A stretch of DNA of 64,000 nucleotides from Akkermansia muciniphila (lineage in GTDB: Bacteria > Verrucomicrobiota > Verrucomicrobiia > Limisphaerales > F1-80-MAGS106): contig CAMBEJ010000005.1 of the NCBI GenBank assembly GCA_945865375.1, forward strand, positions 16,727 through 80,726, read 5' to 3'. Each line of letters starts with the position of its first letter. The stretch's first letter is position 1. The notes under the pieces are model-generated. The model was not told where the DNA came from and ran no database searches. It worked only from the letters and a program-made list of their open reading frames with translations. The translations under genes and the position numbers were made by a program. Below are positions 61,120 to 64,000 of this stretch, in pieces.

Positions 61120-61260
61120 CAGGGTTGATTCAAGAAAACGGAGCGCCGGCTTCCAGCCGGCTTTGCTTCACGGATCCGCCGGTCGCGCTCCCAAGCCGAT
61201 TGGAAATCGGCGCTCCGTCCCGTCCGGCTGGGCGGCAGCTGTTTTCTTGAATCAGCCCTG
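61120..61260. repeat. MITE-like nested inverted repeat
   Basis: Arms agggttgattcaagaaaac and gttttcttgaatcagccct (18/19); inner ggagcgccggcttccagccgg / ccgattggaaatcggcgctcc. Confidence 0.8.
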
Positions 61261-61317
61261 GGTCAAACTAGAGTCCAGCCTTGACCGCTTGCCGTATTCC
61301 CATATCCTCACCCATAC

Positions 61318-61577
61318 ATGAAGACCACCCTTGAATTGCCGGACAACCTGCTCCTCGAGGCCAAGGCGGTGGCGGCCCGCCGTCGCACCACGTTCAAAGC
61401 AATGATCGAGCACGCGTTGCGCCGGGAGATCGCGCCCGCCCCCCTTCCCAACTGAAGGCTGGCGACCTGCACGAGGCGGGACCGCTTGGCATCCTTTCCC
61501 TGAAGCGCCGGGGTGCCAAGGTCACATCCGAGTCGATTTACCGACGGCTGGAGGAGGAGGATTTGGAGCGGCCCTGA
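61318..61577 (+). pseudogene. VapB-like antitoxin, frameshifted
   Basis: MKTTLELPDNLLLEAKAVAARRRTTFKAMIEHALRREIAPAPLPN* then in another frame LHEAGPLGILSLKRRGAKVTSESIYRRLEEEDLERP*. Confidence 0.78.
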
Positions 61578-61583
61578 TCCGCC

Positions 61584-61778
61584 ATGTTTCTGATCGACGC
61601 CCACATCCTCATTGCCCTCGGCGACGCCGACCATGTCCACCATGGCCGAGCCTTGCGCTTTTTTGAGAAGCATGCCGTCACCTTAGGCTGAGCCACCTGT
61701 CCGCTCACCGAAAATGCGTTCCTGCGCCTTCAGCAAAGTTGGACAGTCGCCCGGCGGTCTGTCATCCTCCAGCCATGA
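61584..61778 (+). pseudogene. VapC-like PIN toxin fragment with in-frame TGA
   Basis: MFLIDAHILIALGDADHVHHGRALRFFEKHAVTLG*ATCPLTENAFLRL; TGA at 61689-61691; C-terminal half absent. Confidence 0.8.
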
Positions 61779-62107
61779 GCGTCGCTGAACTGCCCCTCTG
61801 CCTTGACCGCGAGCGGATCGCCGAATTCTGCTGCCGCTGGGGGATCGCCCGGCTCGAAATCTTTGGCTCAGCTCTCCGTGACGATTTCGGCCCCGACAGC
61901 GACCTGGATTTCATGTTCACACCCGGTCCCGGATTCCAGCGCGCCAAGACGCGCGGCCCCTGGCTTCGCGCTCCCATGGCGGAGGAACTGGCCGAACTTC
62001 TCGGTCGCTCTGTCGATCTGCTGGAGCGCTCCCGTATCGAGCGGATGCAAAACTGGATCAAGCGCCGTCACATCCTGCAAACCGCCCGGCCCGTCTATGT
62101 GGACTGA
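61775..62107 (+). CDS. MNT-type nucleotidyltransferase
   Basis: ARLEIFGSALRDDFGPDSDLDFMFT (GSx10DxD); RSVDLLERSRIERMQNWIKRRHIL. Confidence 0.9.
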   Translation: MSVAELPLCLDRERIAEFCCRWGIARLEIFGSALRDDFGPDSDLDFMFTPGPGFQRAKTRGPWLRAPMAEELAELLGRSVDLLERSRIERMQNWIKRRHILQTARPVYVD

Positions 62108-62279
62108 CAACGGAAGCGCCCTGGACATCCTCAATGCCGCGCTTCGCATCCGCGAGTTCGTCGTCGGCCTGACCCGCGCACAATTCGATACCGACCTCCG
62201 CACGCAGTCGGCTGTCCTCCACCACATCATCATCCTTGGTGAAGCGGTGAAACGCCTTGCTATCCCGTCAATGTTTTGA
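62097..62279 (+). pseudogene. Truncated HEPN (DUF86-like) partner
   Basis: MWTDNGSALDILNAALRIREFVVGLTRAQFDTDLRTQSAVLHHIIILGEAVKRLAIPSMF*; ends before the HEPN RxxxxH region. Confidence 0.8.
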
Positions 62280-62823
62280 GGCTGCCTTGAGCAACGCGTC
62301 GGCCCATTCCGCGTGTTCCGCCGTGAGTGGAGGAGATGGCGGTTGGGCATCATCGATGTCATCATAACGGCCGTTGCGGTAGCATTGGTCCACCAACGCC
62401 TGCAGATCAAGCGGGATGGGACGGTCCGTCTCACGTAACGGAACCGGTATGGCGGGAAGCCTGTCGCGCAGTGGCAAAGCGTAAAGCTTCTCGGGTGCGC
62501 TCAGACCAGGCGCAACGGACGCATACAAGGTAATCGCCGCGATACTGCGGCGGGATGCGGTGTTCGGGGAAAGCGATCACCTGTTGTCCCGAACGCAGGA
62601 AGTCGATCTCCACCAAGTTAGTGTTCGATTGCAGAATTTCGCGCTGTTTCCGAAGGTACTGCTTGGGGCCTTCGCCGCCGGCTTTGTTGGCCGGGCTGAG
62701 AAACTCAATGCCGGTAATGACCCTGCCGCCACCGTGTTCGCGAATTTCGATGTAGTTTTCCGTCACGGCCTCAGTAGTGATCGGCAGGGTATGTGCTTGG
62801 GCTCTACGCGGGAAGGGTATCAC
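62268..62823 (-). pseudogene. DUF4058 family protein C-terminal part, frameshifted
   Basis: TEAVTENYIEIREHGGGRVITGIEFLSPANK...NLVEIDFLRSG...YLVCVR, then second frame SAPEKLYALPLRDRLPAIPVPLRETDRPIPLDLQALVDQCYRNGRYDDID. Confidence 0.78.
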
Positions 62824-62932
62824 TCCTTTCGAGAGGATCGCACGTCAAGAATTGAGGCCGCCATCAGAATGTGACGCCTCTGTCACACAATTGTAACTTG
62901 TACAAATTCGGTAGCTGTGGCCAACTCAGGGT

Positions 62933-64000
62933 ATGGCAGACGTCGCCATCCCGATCAAAAACAAACTCAGCGAAGGCCAGCTCAGAAACTGGAAACTGTT
63001 GAATGAGTTTCAACGTCGCCTTGAGTCTCACCTGGCCGATCGAAAGAAGTCCACCACCGAGCTGGATCCTCGTCGTCAGCTCCAAGCTGGCCAGTATCTG
63101 TCCTTAGTGCTGCTGGGCATGCTTAATCCGGCCATCCAGACTGCCCGTGCACTCTGTGGAGCCAGCCATTTTGAACGTGTGCAAGAGGAAACGGGGGGCC
63201 CGCCCGTCAGCCAGGCCAGCTTCTCAGAGATGCAGAGGGTGGTGGATCCCGAGCTGGTGGCGGGACTGTTGCGCGAAGTGGTGGCCGAGGCGCAGCCGAT
63301 CTACGGCGACGCGCAGCTCCGTGAGCATATCGTCGATCTCATCGCCAACGATGGCACGCTGTTGCCCGCGCTGCCCCGCATGGCCTGGGCGTTGTGGCAA
63401 AATCCGCAAAACCGCGCCGGCAAACTCCACCTGGAATTCTCCGTCTGGCGGCAGGTGCCGGTCGAATTCACCATCACCGACGCCAACACTTCCGAGCGGG
63501 CGATATGGAAAGCCAATCTGCGTCCAGGAGCGTTCTACGTCAACGACCGGAACTACAGCCACGATTACGGGCTGATCGGGGAAGTGCAAAAGGCGGGGGC
63601 CTCCTTTGTCCTGCGGCTGCACAATAACGCCGTGGTGACAGGGCTGGAACCGGCCCGCGCGCTCACCGAGGCCGACCGGCGGGCAGGCGTGGTGGAAGAC
63701 GTGCAGGTAGCGACTGGGCAGCGAACCGGACGGACCGGTGGGACGGCTCGTGCGAGTGGAGGCCGAGGGACACACCTTTTTGTTGTTCACCGACCGGCTG
63801 GACCTGGCGGCTGATCTGGTGGCCCTGATCTACCATTACCGCTGGCAGATCGAACTGTTTTTCAAGTGGATCAAGTGCATCCTGAAGTGTCGGCACTGGT
63901 TTGCTGAATCTCCCGAAGGCCTGACGATCCAAGTCTATTGCGCCTTGATCGCATCGGTGCTGCTGGTCTTGTGGACTGGCCGCAAGCCCACCAAGCGTCA
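62933..64000 (+). mobile_element. IS4-family transposase, frameshifted near 63710 and cut by window end
   Basis: Frame 1 ...IVDLIANDGTLLPALPRMAWALW...FYVNDRNYSHDYGLI; continues in another frame VRVEAEGHTFLLFTDRLDLAADLVALIYHYRWQIELFFKWIKCILKCRHWFAESPEGLTIQVYCALIASVLL. Confidence 0.85.

Noticed and set aside
61318-61577. Programmed frameshift in the VapB-like gene
   Set aside because: No slippery heptamer or stimulatory structure identified; the neighbouring VapC is also disrupted, so mutational decay is simpler.
2344-61691. Possible UGA-to-Trp recoding, because two conserved Trp positions (RAYT at 2344, VapC at 61689) read TGA
   Set aside because: Many intact genes here end normally at TGA (ABC transporter, FKBP, SSS-operon ATGA overlaps). 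Both cases are in otherwise decaying accessory genes, so simple TGG-to-TGA mutations fit better.
62933-64000. Programmed frameshifting of the IS4-family transposase near 63710
   Set aside because: The IS4 family is not known to rely on it, and no A-rich slippery site is visible at the break; probable mutation or sequencing error.
1-64000. CRISPR arrays, tRNA or rRNA genes
   Set aside because: No regularly spaced direct repeats seen and no tRNA/rRNA signature recognised by eye; tRNAscan-SE and Infernal would be needed to exclude short RNAs.

Overview
Chromosomal window whose gene content looks like the PVC group, probably Verrucomicrobia (inferred from paired DUF1549/DUF1553 and DUF1501 genes, a PVC-type haem-domain giant protein, and a Rho with a long low-complexity extension). 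A housekeeping backbone (ilvB, FKBP isomerase, rho, a phosphatase-RpiB-GlyA fusion, purD, purK, purE, Nramp-like transporter, DUF3516-type helicase, PVC oxidative/catabolic genes, a TerC/ion-channel/ExoD/symporter operon) is interrupted by accessory segments at about 1.5-10 kb, 29.8-34.8 kb, 46.8-47.7 kb and 53.3-64 kb. These carry toxin-antitoxin modules, transposase remnants and many disrupted genes. Most interesting observations: (1) a candidate branched-chain amino acid attenuator upstream of ilvB (leader peptide with Ile-Ala-Val-Val-Val codons plus a terminator-like hairpin); (2) two RAYT-like transposase pseudogenes, each bracketed by 20-28 nt inverted repeats of one GGGGTCA class, together with BIME-like GTGG-footed double-hairpin elements; (3) an hsdM remnant lacking its catalytic core but carrying three different short repeats in frame; (4) a NaChBac-type channel with the selectivity-filter sequence TLDNWAD; (5) a two-gene ImmA/IrrE-peptidase module of unknown function; (6) a single-ORF LMW-phosphatase-RpiB-GlyA fusion. 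No CRISPR array, tRNA or rRNA was recognised by eye. All family assignments come from reading motifs in the translations, with no database search.
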